Shown piece by piece: positions 12,001-27,000 of a stretch of DNA of 64,000 nt. How positions within the stretch are numbered: the first letter of the stretch is position 1; the number at the start of each line of letters is the position of its first letter. Under the pieces are notes generated by a model. That model was not told the origin of the DNA. It saw only the letters and a list, made by a program, of their open reading frames with translations, and did no database searches. This DNA comes from Terebella lapidaria (lineage: Eukaryota > Annelida > Polychaeta > Terebellida > Terebellidae). The position numbers were made by a program, and so were the translations under genes. Location: the NCBI GenBank assembly GCA_949152475.1, contig OX424570.1, positions 23,928,694 to 23,992,693 on the forward strand. Direction: 5' to 3'.

Positions 12001-15000
12001 TTTTATCAGGCGACCACCAATCAAATAATGGCTGTTGGTGTTATAATTCAATGAATCCATCACATTTGTTCAAAATACATTGTAGTTTATTAAATAAGGT
12101 AAAGTTAAAGTTATCAGATTTGATATAGCGCTCTTTTCAGCCGAACTAAATCCGCTTTCAAAGGCGCTTTACACTTTAACCCCAGTCTGAGTGATTGTAC
12201 TTGGAGCTGCCACACTCAAAGCGCTCTATACAACACCCATTATCAACCGGTACCCATTTAATCCTGGGTGAAGATAGACACATTAGTGGTAAATGCCTTG
12301 CCTAAGGACACTAGTGAAATGGCACAGCAGTCCAGCTCGAGACTCGAACCCATGATCTTTGGATTACGAGTCCGACGCCTTACCCACTGCGCCACTCACT
12401 CCACAATAACACTGTACGCCAGATCAGCAAAATGTCTGTAGTTGTAGGCCTACATTGATGTTGTACCCGGCTGATACCGACCTTTTATCTGCCTTCGCGG
12501 GTGTACAAGGTGTATATCCATGGGTCTATGTGTGACATTTCTGAGGATCGTGTGGTTAGCGCTTGTGAATCTATTGGCTTTCTCGATGGCCAAGTGGTTC
12601 CAGTCCGACCAAAACATCCATTCTTCGAATATCGTGATGGCAAAAACATGAGCCAAAGTACCGCTCATCACAACTTTTATGTTGGAACCATCAAGATCGG
12701 AATACCTGATTTGCAGAAAAAAATGATACTTGTGAGGAATTAATCAATTGAAAACAAAAGCTGAGTTTAGGAAATTGACAAATTGTTCAAATGTAAGATA
12801 TCAAATCTTTCAATAAGATATGTCACTCTTAGATGCTGTGAAGGAAGATGTTGATTTTATTTAGAAATGTATTCACATGACAAAAAATTAGCCCAATGGG
12901 CTAGAAAGGTTACCGGAGAAATATACAGAGTTAAGCCGAGAAAGTTGAAGGTCAAATTCAAGGTGACCACTGAAATCGCCATATCTCTAACCTTGAAAAT
13001 GGGATCAAAGGTTAAATTCTAGATCACCAAACTATTCAGCATACATCATTTCCTATATGTTCACTATGGACCCCTAAGCTGTAAATTTGATAATAAGCGA
13101 GATATAAGCCATTTTGTAATCTGACTTTGAAAATAAAATGACTGACCTTGAAATTTAGGTCAAAGGTCAAATTCAATATCATTAAAATATTCAGAATATA
13201 TCATTTCCTATATGTTCACAATTGATTCCTAAGCTGTAAAGTCGATAATGAGCGAGATGATAGCCATTTTGTCCTGTTGACCTTGAAAATGAGGTCAAAA
13301 GTCAAATTCAAGGTCACTAGAATATTCAGCATATATCATTTCCTATATGTTCACAATCAATTCCTAAGCTGTAAAGTCGCTAATAAGCAAGATATTGGCC
13401 ATTTTGTCCTGTGACCTTGAAAATGAGTTCAAAGCTCAAATTCAAGGCCACGAGAATATTCAGAATATATCATTTCCTATATGTTCACAATTGATTCCTA
13501 AGCTGTAAAGTCGATAATAAGCGAGATATTAGCAATTTTGTCCTGCGACCTTGGAAATGAGGTCAAAGGTCAAATTCAAGGTTAGAAAATATTCAGCATA
13601 TATCATTTCCTATATGTTCACAATTGATTCCTAAACTGTAAAGTCGATAATAAGCGAGATATTAGCCATTTTGTCATGTGACCTTGAAAATGAGGTCAAA
13701 GGTCAAATTCAAGGTCACAAGAATATTCAGCATATATCATTTCCTATATGTTCACAACTGATTCCTAAGCTGTAAAGTCGATAATAAGCGAGATATTAGC
13801 CATTTTGTCCTGTGACCTTGAAAATGAGGTCAAAAGTCAAATTCAAGGTCACGAGAATATTCAGCATATATCATTTCCTATATGTCCACAATTCATTCCT
13901 AGTCTCTAATTTCAATATTAAGTGAGATATTAGGCTTAATGTGTCCCATTATAAAGCATAGGAAAATTTAACATGGGAAAGTCACATTTGGGCCGAGTTT
14001 GGGCCCAAAATGGCCCACTTCAAGCGATTCAAACGCAACGAAATTTATACATGTCACAGGGGTACATATGTGGAGTGTTTTTCATCAATAAGAAAAAAAA
14101 GTTACTGAACAGATTTTTAGAAAACGACCGTCGAAGTCCAAAATTGGCCATTTTTCGACGAAAACGGCCGCTCTGACCTTGAAACCAAGGTCAGAGGTCA
14201 AATTCAAGGTCACGACAATATTCAGCATATATCATTTCCTATATGTCCACAATTGATTCCTAGTCTCTAATTTCAATATTAAGTGAGATATTAGGCTTTA
14301 ATGTGTCCCATTATAAAGCATAGGAGAATTTAACATGGGAAAGTCCCATTTGGGCCGAGTTTGGGCCCAAAATGGCCCACTTCGAGCGATTCAAGCGCAA
14401 CGAAATTTATACATGTCACAGGGGTACATATGAGGAGTGTTATGCATCAATAAAAAAAATGTTACTGAACAGATTTTGAGAAAATGGCCGCCAAAGTCCA
14501 AAATCAGGCATTTTTCGTCGAAAACGGCCGCCATTTTGAAAAAAATGCGAAAATCAAAAAACTTAAAAATACCTCCCTCTCGAAATATTTTTAGGCATTT
14601 TTGTGCAAAATTTCAGAAAAATTTGATCGTAAACTTTAAAGATAAAATTGTTGACGGACGACGACGGACGACGACGGACGACGACGCCGGACGCATCGCC
14701 GTGCCAATAGGTTACGGACCATAGGTCCGGTAACCTAAAAAGGTAATATTTTCATCTCCTATCCTCATAGTTTCTGTTATATTTGTTCAAACTTTCAAGC
14801 ACTTACGCAATGTAATCTAAGTGAGCATCTGCCCACCAGACCTTATCAATAACGTAGTCGATCGTTAAAGCGTTAGGCCAGGAGAGTTTCTCGGTTTGTA
14901 TTTTTGTGACCTGTGACCCGTCGAGTCCACATCGACCGATGTATGGGGAAGGTAGACCCCAGTCCGTCCAAAACAGGTACCTGTAGACAGAATCGGCTGG

Positions 15001-18000
15001 AATTACTGGAAGTTCTAAAGCAGATACACAAGAAAGTAATTAAGGGATACACAATACATGTGCAAGCCAATAAATCAAATAATTTGGAACAAAAGCAACT
15101 GTGCATTGTCAATTCCACTGAGGAAAACACTCGCCTTTGTATCAATGATAAGAATTTGATAGATTTCACTTCACTGTCATGTGAAAATTGCTTTATTATT
15201 TGAAGCAATCCAATATGATTTGTTTGATTTGCAAATTTTTCTAACAAGATTTGAAAGCTGTCATATCAGCATCCATGCTATATTTTTTTAGAAGAAAGTG
15301 AACCTTATAAACAGTGTCTTACCCCTTCGCTGGGTGGGCAGCCAAAGCTCTAGGCTTGCTGAGTCCGTCAGAGATGAGAGTCTTGCGAGACGTTCCATTC
15401 ATCTCCGAAACGTAAATCTCATTGTTTCGGTCATCAGCCCAATACAGTTTCCTGTTGATGAAATTATAAATGCCATACTGATATGGGTTATTGGGTCGCA
15501 TCACCCATGCATTTTACTCCCACAAGAACTTGACCTAAACCTTGCCCCACCCCCTCCCCCCCCCCCCCCCCCCACCTCCCCTTCATACCGAGCGATCCAA
15601 TCCACAGCGAGCCCCTCGCCTGCGGGCATGTTGTGCCAAATTAGAGTCTCAAGCTCTGTCCCATTGAAATACATCCGCTGCAGTTTGCGGCTCCCGACGT
15701 CTATCAGATAAATCCGCTCCTCCTGCAAGTCCACGTCCAGAGCCACGACATTTTGGAAGCCTTGTCGGACCAGTTCATAGTACTGGCCGTCCACTGACAG
15801 CTTGCGGATGTAGTAGTTGTTGGTGAAGAGCAGCCATGGCTCGTTGCCTGCAAGAGTTATTTGTATTGTAGATATAAATATATATTACTAATTGAATGCT
15901 GCGTATATTGATATTTACCTAGCTGTATAAATTTGAAATAATGGTCTTAATTTCATTTATTTTACCAACACAATCAAACGATATAAAGGCTGATTTTTGC
16001 TTTGCCAATTAATTATCTATAGCGTTTACAGTATTATGAAGTAAAGATACCACATTCAACATATGTTGCTCTGCTGAGCTTCTCACATCTAAAACAACAC
16101 ATACATTGAAATCATTTTTTCCCAACCGATATATTGTGCCTAAGCAACATCAAAACAGCCATGCTAAAATTGGGTGATTTTAAAGTTGGTTCCAACTTCA
16201 AATACCAAAATAGCCACGGGTCAATTTATCAGTGGTGACTCATTATTGAACTTTGGCATCACTGCTAGGCCCCATTGCATTGGCTACTCCTTCACAAGAT
16301 ATTCTGATTTGTTTTACAATAGACTTGAGATGATCAGTCCTCCTCTGTCTATTCAAGGTTTTTCCGTGCGGGAAACTCACTATCGGTTGATCGACAGACA
16401 TTGCTTCCCTGCGAAAAACTCACTATCGGTTGATCGACAGACATTGCTCCCCGCGGATCGCTGATATCCGTCAGCACACTTGCAGATGTAGCTCCCTTGT
16501 GTGTTCTCACAAAACTGAGAACACGCACCTGTCTGCTCCGTACACTCGTCTATATCTGTTGCCATGGAAACCAGGAAATGGTTTTGAATTATCATGCTTT
16601 CAGATACGTGAGATCAGCTTCAGAAACGTTATAAAGTGTAATATTTAATATTTCTCGCTATAATCATCAAAATATAATATATAGCAAATTTTACGATTAT
16701 ATTTTTTTTCCACATCATCTCAAAATCATAAATTTAATATATGATTTTAGATGACTGAGAGTGACCCGTTCGGTGATCACACTGTTTCAACTTACCCCTG
16801 CACCAATGTCTGTTAGAAGTGAGCGTGTAGCCTTCGTTACAAGTACAGTAATAACTGTCTATAGTGTCCACACAGTTGTGTTCGCAGAAATTGTACGCTT
16901 GCGAATATGAATATGAATATGAGGAGGGTGATGTGTCGCACTCGTTCACGTCTGCAACACAAATAGCAACTAGACGTCAAGGCCTGAAGATGCCTTGGGG
17001 CATTCCGTGTGAGTTCTATTCCTAGCTAACATATACCTAAGAGACCGTGTCTAGAACCATGATGACTCTGAAACTGTCCGTGGTCAAAGTTTAAGTGACA
17101 TACCCCGCCCTTAGGCATCTTTGCGTTTCGCTCTACGATGCACCGTTTCCCGAGATACGGCAAGCAGGAAGTGCTGAGTCGATGAAAAAAAATTCGACAC
17201 CAGAAGTCTTCTCGACCCAAGATACCCTCTAGACTAGTTAGTCTAGTGCCAGGAGGCCGAAATTAAGCTCCGTTTCGCTCCACGACGCACCGTTTCCGAG
17301 ATACGGTCAAACAGGAAGTGCCGAGTCGGCAAAAAAAAATTCGACACCAGCGGTCGTTTCGACCCAAAATACCCCCTAGACTATTTGTCTAGTGCCAGGA
17401 GGCCGAAATTGAGCTCCGTTTCGCTCTACGACGCACCGTTTCCAAGATACGGCCAAACAGGAAGTGCCGAGTCGGCAAAAAAAAATTCGACACCAGGGGT
17501 CGTTTCAACCCAAGATACCCTCTAGACTAGTTTGTCTAGTGCCAGGAGGCCGAAATTGAGCTCCGTTTCGCTCTACGACGCACCGTTTCCGAGATATGCA
17601 TGAAAGCCTCAAGGATGAATCAGCAAAAATTCTTTCGAGCTCTAGGTCAGAGGTCGTTCGACGGACTGATCCCAAAATCAATAGGGTTCTTCCCTGGTGG
17701 TATATGAACTCCCATGCATAGAATACTTGCCATTGCATGAATACTTTTTGAGTTATCGATCGGAAACCAAGTCTCAAAATAAACCTTGATTTCATCCTCA
17801 CTGACCCCGGAGCCGCCTCCGAAACAATAGGGGTCTTCCATGTAATATTTCTGACCAGTGGTGTAAATTTGGACAAGATCCGTTCAGGCGTTCCCGAGTT
17901 ATTGATCAGAAACCAAAATGGCGGAAAGTAAAAAAAAAAGAAGAAAAAGAAAAAAACCAAAAAAAAAAAAACCAGACAAAACCATAAGGGCATTTCGGGC

Positions 18001-21000
18001 CGAAATGCCCTAATTATAAACAATATTAGTATTTGAAAAGTACGGGTGGAGTTCACAATATTGTAACATGATAGATTCAAAGTTAGTGTTCGCACAGTGC
18101 TTTGCAACTGTAAGTTGAAAGTGAAATCAAAGGCTATAACATCAAACAGTATAAAGAGTAAGCCCCGATTACCGTGTGATTATGTTAATATCTGCTTAAT
18201 TGTACACTGCTCGAGTCACAGATGATTCCCAAATACGTCATAAAACTGAGGTATTGTCCCCATTTGTGGATGTCAGGTATATTCTACATTCAACCCCCTA
18301 CTTTTACCAAACTGATAGATTTGAATTAAATACCCGTTCACCATAGGCACCATAGGGAGCTCTGAATCACCTATAGTCCCCCTCTGCAAAAATTTCGTCA
18401 TTTTTATATAAAATGTTTCTGAGTATTCAGATATTCATGATATTACTTAATACAATCTCCCACTATTATTTCAGGTAAATTTATGCCAAATTTTGGATTC
18501 TTCATTACTGTATAAGTTTCTCAATAATGTAAATAAGTTCTGCGGAGGATCCTGAAAATGGTAGTTAAAGGATAAGTTGTGCGGATTTTATATTCACTCA
18601 CTACAGTGTGGGGGTTCGTCCGACCCGTCTCCACAATCGTCCTGTCGGTTACACACAAATCGGTAGCTGATGCACTGTCCGTTGTCGCAGCGAAACTGGT
18701 CACCAGGGCAGGTGGGGCCGGGGGTTACTGTACGCCACGCCGCATTGACAGGAAATAAACGTCAGTAGAGTTATGTCATGTACTGGGGCAGATTACTCTG
18801 ATTAATTTGATCTTCTATCGATTTCAAACCCACCTACAGTAGTCTCTGCAAGATACTTCGGAAATACTTATTTGCCATAGATCATGTTGTACTTCACAGG
18901 AACCACTATATTTTTAATCAGTTATCAACCAATACATTGAGAAAATTTTGATTTGAATCTCCCAAAAACAATCTCAGAATAATCTACCCAAAACATATCT
19001 GGATCGCAATAAACAAAGCTAAGAATTTCATCGAAAGAAGGAAGGAGAGGAAATAAACTTACGACACATTTGTTCATCTTCGTCTTCCCCGCCCGGAGTG
19101 GAACAGTCACTGAATCCGTCACAAACATTGGACTGATCAAGACATCGCCCGTTGTTACATTGGAACTGTCCGGCAGAGCAGGCCGGATAAGCTGTAACGC
19201 AAAATATATGATTAATATGGAATACATGCACAGGTGTAACAGGTCTGGGACGGTGATCTTTGACGAGTCGCTCTTTTTTTCATGGAAAAAACATCAAACA
19301 CTTATAATATTACAAGAATGTGTATTTAATTATAAACATTTTTGCATGTAATTAAGACGATAAAATGAAATCAAGGCATAGATATCATGGATTTTAGATA
19401 AGATATCATTGGGATAGCACATTATGTACATTGATAGCACATTATGTACGATGTTACAAATTCCAACAAATTCTTTCATACATACATTCTAAAAATACAC
19501 GACAGAAAATGCTCTTTCACTTTTATCAATATATATATATATATATACATATATCAGAAGCAATAATCAAGTAATGTGTGGAATACATACTGCAGTTCTG
19601 TTCGTCGCTATGATCCCCACAATCGTTGTCATGGTCACACATGAATCTCCGTGGGATACAGTAGCCGTAGGTACACCTGCCAACAACACAGTCTCCAAAG
19701 TGTATCCAGACAAATATTAAAATTCGAAATTCTTGATGGAAGTCTTTTAAAAAAATGATTAATGAAATGTAGTAGCAGTGAAAATTTCAGAACTCTCAGT
19801 GGATAGGGACCAGGCACTGAGAAACCTACAGTTATTGAATTTTCCATACCATCAAATAAGAAACTTATTTTCCCCATCAACATTATCGACATGAAAATAT
19901 TTAATACTCCAGTAAAAGATGTACATGAGTGTCAGAAGATCTTTCAATGCTTTCATAAGCTTCGTTAGTGTTTAGCTGTATAAAACACATGGTGCAGTAG
20001 CTGAACTTTGAGAGAGGGAAATTTTCAATTGCTGCTGTATGCTTTTGAAGTCAATGTAGCATTTCGAGATCGTCTTTCCAGTTTCCGAAATTTCACTTTT
20101 CTCTGCTTACCTGAACTCAGTGGAAGCACAGTCCTGTATCGTGCAGTTCTGTTGTTCGTCGTCCCCGTCCGGACATTGCGCGCGGCCATCGCAGACGTTG
20201 CTTCGGGAGATACAATGGACAGTCTGGTCGCCATGAGCCGATGTTCTACATTGGTAGGCAGTTTCTGGACACTGGTGGGTACCTGGTCAGACGAGAACAT
20301 ATCGAAGTTCTGACTAGGAATATCTAAACTAGATGCTTCCGGTCGCCTACGACCGCTTGGGTGTATCCCCCATAGCCCTATCATCCCTGTTGCCCCAAAT
20401 ATATCGCTGATGTACATTGTGAGTGTGAAACCTTTCAGACTTATTGAAGGTCGAATTCAAGATCACCACTAAAATCACTGCATTCGAATTTCCATTTCGA
20501 CATGTTCGAAAAAAATAACGAAATTACAGCCAGATAAAAGTTTTCACCTAAAGCTATATTTCAACTCAGAATATTTGACAAACTTGGTTCGCAACTAAGT
20601 TGCGAGATGACTAAATTGGAGCCAGATCGAACTTTTCACTGTAAGTTATATTTCAACTCATACTATGTGCCAAACAACTCATACTATGTTCCAAGTTGAA
20701 ATTCAAAGTAAAAGTTGACCAAAACTACATTTCAAGATGACGAAATTGGAGCCAGATCAACTTTTCACCATAATTTAAATTTTAATTCATAATATGTGCC
20801 AAACTTGGTTTCAAGCTGAAATTCAAGTAAAAGTTTACCAAAACTGCATTTCAAGATGACGAAATTGGAGCCAGATCGATCTTTTCACCATAAATTATAT
20901 TTTAATTCATAATATGTGCCAAACTTGGTTCCAAGTTGAAATTCGAAGTAAAAATTGACTTTACTGGTAAAAATAATGTTAACTTATCCGGTTACACCCA

Positions 21001-24000
21001 TGAAATCTCTACTGGACAAAACTTTTAAATTGTTGAGTTCAATAATAAATGTTTCTTGTCTTAACTATTTTTCTTGAGGTCTATAATAGACTTAACTAGT
21101 AAAACTGATGTTAACTTATTCGGCTACAGCCATGAAATCTCTACTGCACAGAAGCTTTACTTTGTTGAGCCCAATAATAAATGTTTCTTGTCTTAACTAT
21201 TTTTATTGTGGCCAATAATACACTTAACTAGTAAAAATAATGTTAACTTATTCGGTTACACCTGTGAAGTCTCTACTGGACAAAACCTTTACCTTGTTGA
21301 GCTCAATAATAAATGTTTCTCGTCTTAACTATTTTTATTGTGGTCAATAATAGACTTAACTAGTAAAACCAATGTTAACTTATTCAGCAATATTGTTCTT
21401 TTTTCACCAAAAACATCAGTTCTGTATTCTGAACAAGAATCCAGTGCAATTTGCTTTCATAGTACAGGTTATTGGAGTGATCACACATGTCAAAGTAGGT
21501 ATTTTAATTGTCGTAATAAGTTAACCTCTCAAACTTATTAATATTTATTCGATCATTCTGAAAAACAATAGGTTTCGTGTGATGGTCTTTCTCATTGAGC
21601 CTGTGCGATTTCATCATCATTCATTGAAAACTCCCACCCGTAGAGCGTTCACAACCCATGTGTGTTAAACAGGCTAATTTGAGCACAAAATGTTACGCCA
21701 ATCGGCTATTTTGGTTGCTATGGCAACCAAAATCGATAGGTGTCCAGATCTCACCATAAGACATGTCCATATAAAATATTATCAAAATCGGTTCATATTT
21801 GCAACCTGCAGCGCGTTCACAAGAAAGTGTCTGCGGACGCGGACGCGGCACGACGATCGTAAATCCATAGTATCCGCCGAACTTTGTTCGGGGGATACAA
21901 TAATTTATTTTGATACAGACTCGTGATGGTCTGGCTGGGTAAGAATTATCAGCAAAACACTGTGTTTCAAGAACACTCAGGGGATTCCAAAAATGTGGTC
22001 TTATATGACAGAAGGTCTCTTAGGCCAGGTTCATTTAAATGACAAGTGGCGATTTGAGACACCAGGAGCCTATTCACGAAAAATTTAAGTCAACGTTACC
22101 CGACTAAGTTGGGCATTTAGCATGGCAGCTAGAAGGCATAATCCTAACTCAGTCAGCCAAAGTAGGTTTAGATTCTTTGTGAAACAGGCCCCAGAGTGGT
22201 CTCTTACAACAGGTGGTCTTTAACACAGGATCCACTGTACAAACCACTTACTACAGTCAATATTTGGAGATTCATCAGATAAATCGCCGCAGTCATCGTC
22301 AGAGTCACATACGAAGGCGGGCGTGATACAGTTTCCGTTATCGCACGTGAACTGTAGTCCGTAGCAAGTGCGATTGGGATGAGCTGTAAGTTTCGAAAGT
22401 ACATGTTTTAAATGAGTATGATATAACATGTAGTTGTAAAGGTTATCTCCAATTTGGCAATGTTTCTAAGTTCATTCTCAACTCCGGATAAGACAAGTTT
22501 CCATGCAATTACAGTTACATCAATATAGCTGTTCAACAAGAAAAAGAATGTATATGCGAGCTTTCTCACAGCAAGAAAATCTAGGACTGGTATGTCATGA
22601 AGTCACGTTTTTTTTTTTTTTTTCACGAGGTCTTTAATTTAGTACCTATGTTTATTCTGTCTACTCACAGCAGTCGAAGTCTCGTTCGTCTGAGCCATCA
22701 TCGCAATCCTCGTACCCATCACAGACCCAGGAGCCGGGGACACAGCGGTGCGACGACCGACACCGAAAATCCCCTGTCGGGAAAAACCCGCGAAAGTGGG
22801 CGGCCGTGAACAACGATGGAAAGGTATGAACAGTGATATATCTATCTTCCCATGCCATCTCTATTCTAGTCAGATGCTCTTAAGTCAGGGGTTGCTCATG
22901 ATGGGTTCGAGAAAGAATCAAAAAGTGTTCGTGAACAACAAGGCAATCTTCCCTGACAAATCTTTGATAATACAAGCTTTTACAGAACGACTGACCTGCG
23001 GCACAAGGCGTTATTGCACAGAAGGTGGGACTTTCGTCGGAGTTGTCGGCGCAGTCTTGGTCGCCGTCACAGAGCCAGCGTCTGTCCACACACAGGTTGT
23101 TCCCGGCGCACTTCACCTGAGTCGGACTTGGGCAGGGGCTCGGGGCTGTCACCATGGAGACAGAGCACAACAGCGGTAACTATACCAGACATCATAGGGT
23201 GATTATTGTGTAGTTTAATTTCTATGTATTGGGAGCAACTCAGTAGTCCATTAATTTTTATCCCAATGATTCCACGTGTTCTGAATGGAATGAAAACTGC
23301 TCGCAGGGCCAGAATCTTATTCTGAGAAATGATTTCTAATAACCGGTTTCCAATTACCGGTATACATCTCTGATAAAGCACTTACGACAGCCGATCTCGT
23401 CCGTCATATTCCCATCATGACAGTTAGCATAGTGGTTACACACTAGTCTGCGAGGTATGCACATTTCGTTGGCACATCGAAACTCATCCGGGCCACAAGT
23501 TGGGTGATCTAAGGGTGGGGGAAGGGACGATTTGAGAACAAATGTATAATTACAAACACACTAGCGCTTATTTGTGGTACAAGTCAGCGTTCACAACACA
23601 CAACTTGCAACTCACAAGTCGTAACCCCTCAGGGATTCCATACAATAGATTCCCCGCCATCACTTACTACAATCTTCCTCATCAGAATGATCGCCACAAT
23701 CGTTGTCATAGTCACAGCGATACCGCGGGTTGATACATCGGCCGTTACGACAGACGTACATGTGTGGCGGGCATGTCCTATACTCTGTCCAATGAAAACA
23801 GCATATTGAGTACATTTTGTAAGATCAATTTTGTAATTGAAAATGTTGGAATATAGGTATGTTCGACCAGTGAGACCTACAATGAGTGATAAGTAATTCT
23901 TGATACTTCTCGAGACTTTTTACCCACAGAAGAAAAAGAATTATTATCATTGGTCAAAACCGATTTGGGATATAAAATGTACAAGTAACAATGACTTCAA

Positions 24001-27000
24001 AGCAACATCGATCGGATTACAGGTAGCACTGTCAAGGCAACACACCGCAAATTCTCGGGTCTTCATCGCTGTTGTCCCCACAATCATCATCTAAGTCACA
24101 CAGGTAATTCTCGTAAACACACGCTGCGTTTTGGCAGACGAAGTACGACGAGTGGCAGTCGTTCGGTGGCACGCATGTTTTGTTGTCTTTCCAAAGTGAG
24201 AAATCCCCCAGATCAACAGGGCAGGAGCATTCCGCGGCACCGTTCGGACCGCGTGTACAGGTGTGCGAACAGCTACCGTTGTTGATTGAGCAGGGGTTGT
24301 CACCTTTAGACATAAGTGAGAGATGAACATTTGTACATGTAATTTGAAACATGTAGAAGCATGTCCAAGGTGTTCAGTCATATACATATACATGTATATA
24401 CAATGCATGGATCAGTATGACCCATGGGATATCATTCCAGGGAATTTCTTTTCCTATGAGCACATTACATGTATCAAAACATTGTGATCGATTCAGTAAA
24501 CATGCAAGATGTGTCTGCCCATAAAATTTTTATTTTTACAATGTTTAAGCTTGTCCCAACTTTCACACTGTTTTGGTTTAAATTTCATGCAAATTTGTCC
24601 CAATTCATCTCTCAATATACTGATTGCTTTCTCTTCAATTTTGTTAAACACAAATAACTCATACTCATACTCACACTGTTGCTGTGTTTCTTCAGACCAG
24701 ATCAATAAATTCTGGATCCTGGATGGTTTGTTGAGAGGAATTCTGCGTTGGTTCTCGCCAGTGTGTTTTAAGGCTTGATACAAACGCCCTGGAACAGCAA
24801 CAGAGTCAAAACAGTAGTTCTTAACATGTGATTTCATCATGTTGAAATTTGAAATCCATTGATCAGTCCAACTTTGCCAAAAATGAATTGCCAACATTTA
24901 CCCAATACAGGTACAGTGGATCCTGTGTTTTGAGACCATCCAAGGGATCCTAAAATTGTGGTATTAAATGACAGGTGGTCTCTCATGACAGGTTCATTTA
25001 CATGATAACTGGTTATTTGGGACCAATGGTATTCCACACCAGGGTGGTCTCTCAGGACAGGTGGGCTTTAACACAGGATCCACTGTACAAAAAGCAAATG
25101 GAATAAACAATATTTTTCTGAGAATTTTTGCATGTTTTCTTCACCTGGGAATGATCCCACTGTGTAAAAGACGAAATGACTGAAGACCGCAACATTTTTT
25201 GGTGTGGACAGATCATTCAAAATCACCTCCCTGTACATCCCGTCCAGAGCGCATCGCTCCAAGGTACCCCTAAAAATAGGTATCCCAAAAATATATCGAG
25301 TCATTTGATGTTCCAATCACTTTTGTTTTATTTTTTTGATGAAAAAACTCAAAATTTCAAATTTTAAAGGAGGACTTCCTATCAAATTCAAACACAATTC
25401 GGTAACATATGAGTTTCACGCACATGGAATATTCATTCAGATGACTTCAAAATCGAAGAGATCATATTTTTAAAACTACTATCGAATGTAAAATCGAAAA
25501 GAAACTAAACTAGCGGGCCACGCCCTCCAACTGGGCAGAATGAATGAGTCAAAACGATGACGTCATTGTTTTGATGATGCCTCGGGCAACGAATCACTTC
25601 CAGCATCTTTGGTTCCAGTCAAATGAGCCGCCTGTCGAGGCTTTTATCAAAACAATGACGTCACAGAAATTTACGTCATGTATGACGTTCTGTCAGCCGT
25701 GCACTGCCGAGTGGAAAAAACTTGCAGATTTTTGGTGTTTTTGATGCTATATCCTCAGTACGATTTGTCTGTACTGAACAAATATATACATATTCCATAT
25801 GTGAACGAAGCTTAAAGTTTTCTCCGTTCAAATGCATTGAGATATATTTGCTATATAGAAGTTTTAACCGTAAAATCATTGGTCGAAGCCAATACACATT
25901 GATAGGAAGTCCTCCTTTAAGATTCAAGAACTACCCAGTAACAAAATTAACACGTACCCGCATGACTGTTAATTGGCAATTACATACAATATTCCTGCAC
26001 TTCTGGTAGCAAGAGCTGAACACTGTAGTACTTACAGAGAATAGTCAACCCAGTAAAGTCGCTGATCCTGAAGGTCGATTGCTAGATCCATGGGTCTCCG
26101 AATATCAGTGTCTACGAGCGTCAGCTGTCCTCGGCCCGCCATCGTTGTACGAACTATTGACCCTTGACCTAGGACAGCTAGGTACATGTATCTGCAACCA
26201 AATTCATAAGCCTATAAACATGATAAATATACCCATCCTCAGTAATATTGTACATGTTTCAGTGTGAGATTTAGTCCGGTAATTGACTCATTTTATGTCT
26301 ATTTTCAAATTCACTATTCATGATTATTGTACATGTTTCCGTGTGAGATTTAGTCCGGTAATTGACTCATTTTATGTCTATTTTCATGACTAAGGTAGTC
26401 AGATTTAGTCTAGTAATTGACTCATTTTATGTTTGATGGAATAACATACCAACATCTGTCATTATTATAATTAATATTATTTATTGTTATTATTTACATT
26501 GATGAATGTCTGCAAAAATCGGCAGCGGGTATCAAATATCTCACTGAATAACCAACACATAGATTCTCCCTCCATGTTTCTGCATATGAAGTGCTTTAAA
26601 CTTATGTACTTATATAATGTAACAAGTTTCTTTCCAGACTCATGTAAATACACTTCATCTTATCTTGACAACTCCCTGTCGAGCTGATTGGAAATACTGT
26701 ACTGTATCCTCACCCCCTGCAGGGATCCAATACGAAGGCAGCAATTCTCTGAAGTCGGTTGACGGTCGACACATCACCACTTTTCAAATCCCAGGCAACA
26801 ATTCCTTCAATCATTTGCATCATGTACAACTTTTTATCAACCCAGTTGTAGGCAATCTGCTGAACCCTCGAAATAGCTAGAAGAACAAAATAAAGTGCGA
26901 GAACCAGTAATTGCTATTTATATTTTGTTATTGAACCAGCAATAGTTACTGTGTCTGTAGTTTTAAAACCATTTTAAGAGGCAAAAATTATGTTGTTGTA

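Noticed and set aside
12098-12402. Functional tRNA gene on the minus strand
   Set aside because: A and B boxes are present, but the acceptor stem does not close and a SINE body follows.
6721-18014. Classical Helitrons
   Set aside because: No 5' TC end and the end hairpins are not at the usual distance from CTRR. Only a Helentron-like origin is kept as a possibility.
22880-23202. Plus-strand ORFs opposite the LA exons (for example near 22748-23179)
   Set aside because: They are the reverse strand of GC-richer LA coding exons, without any domain of their own.
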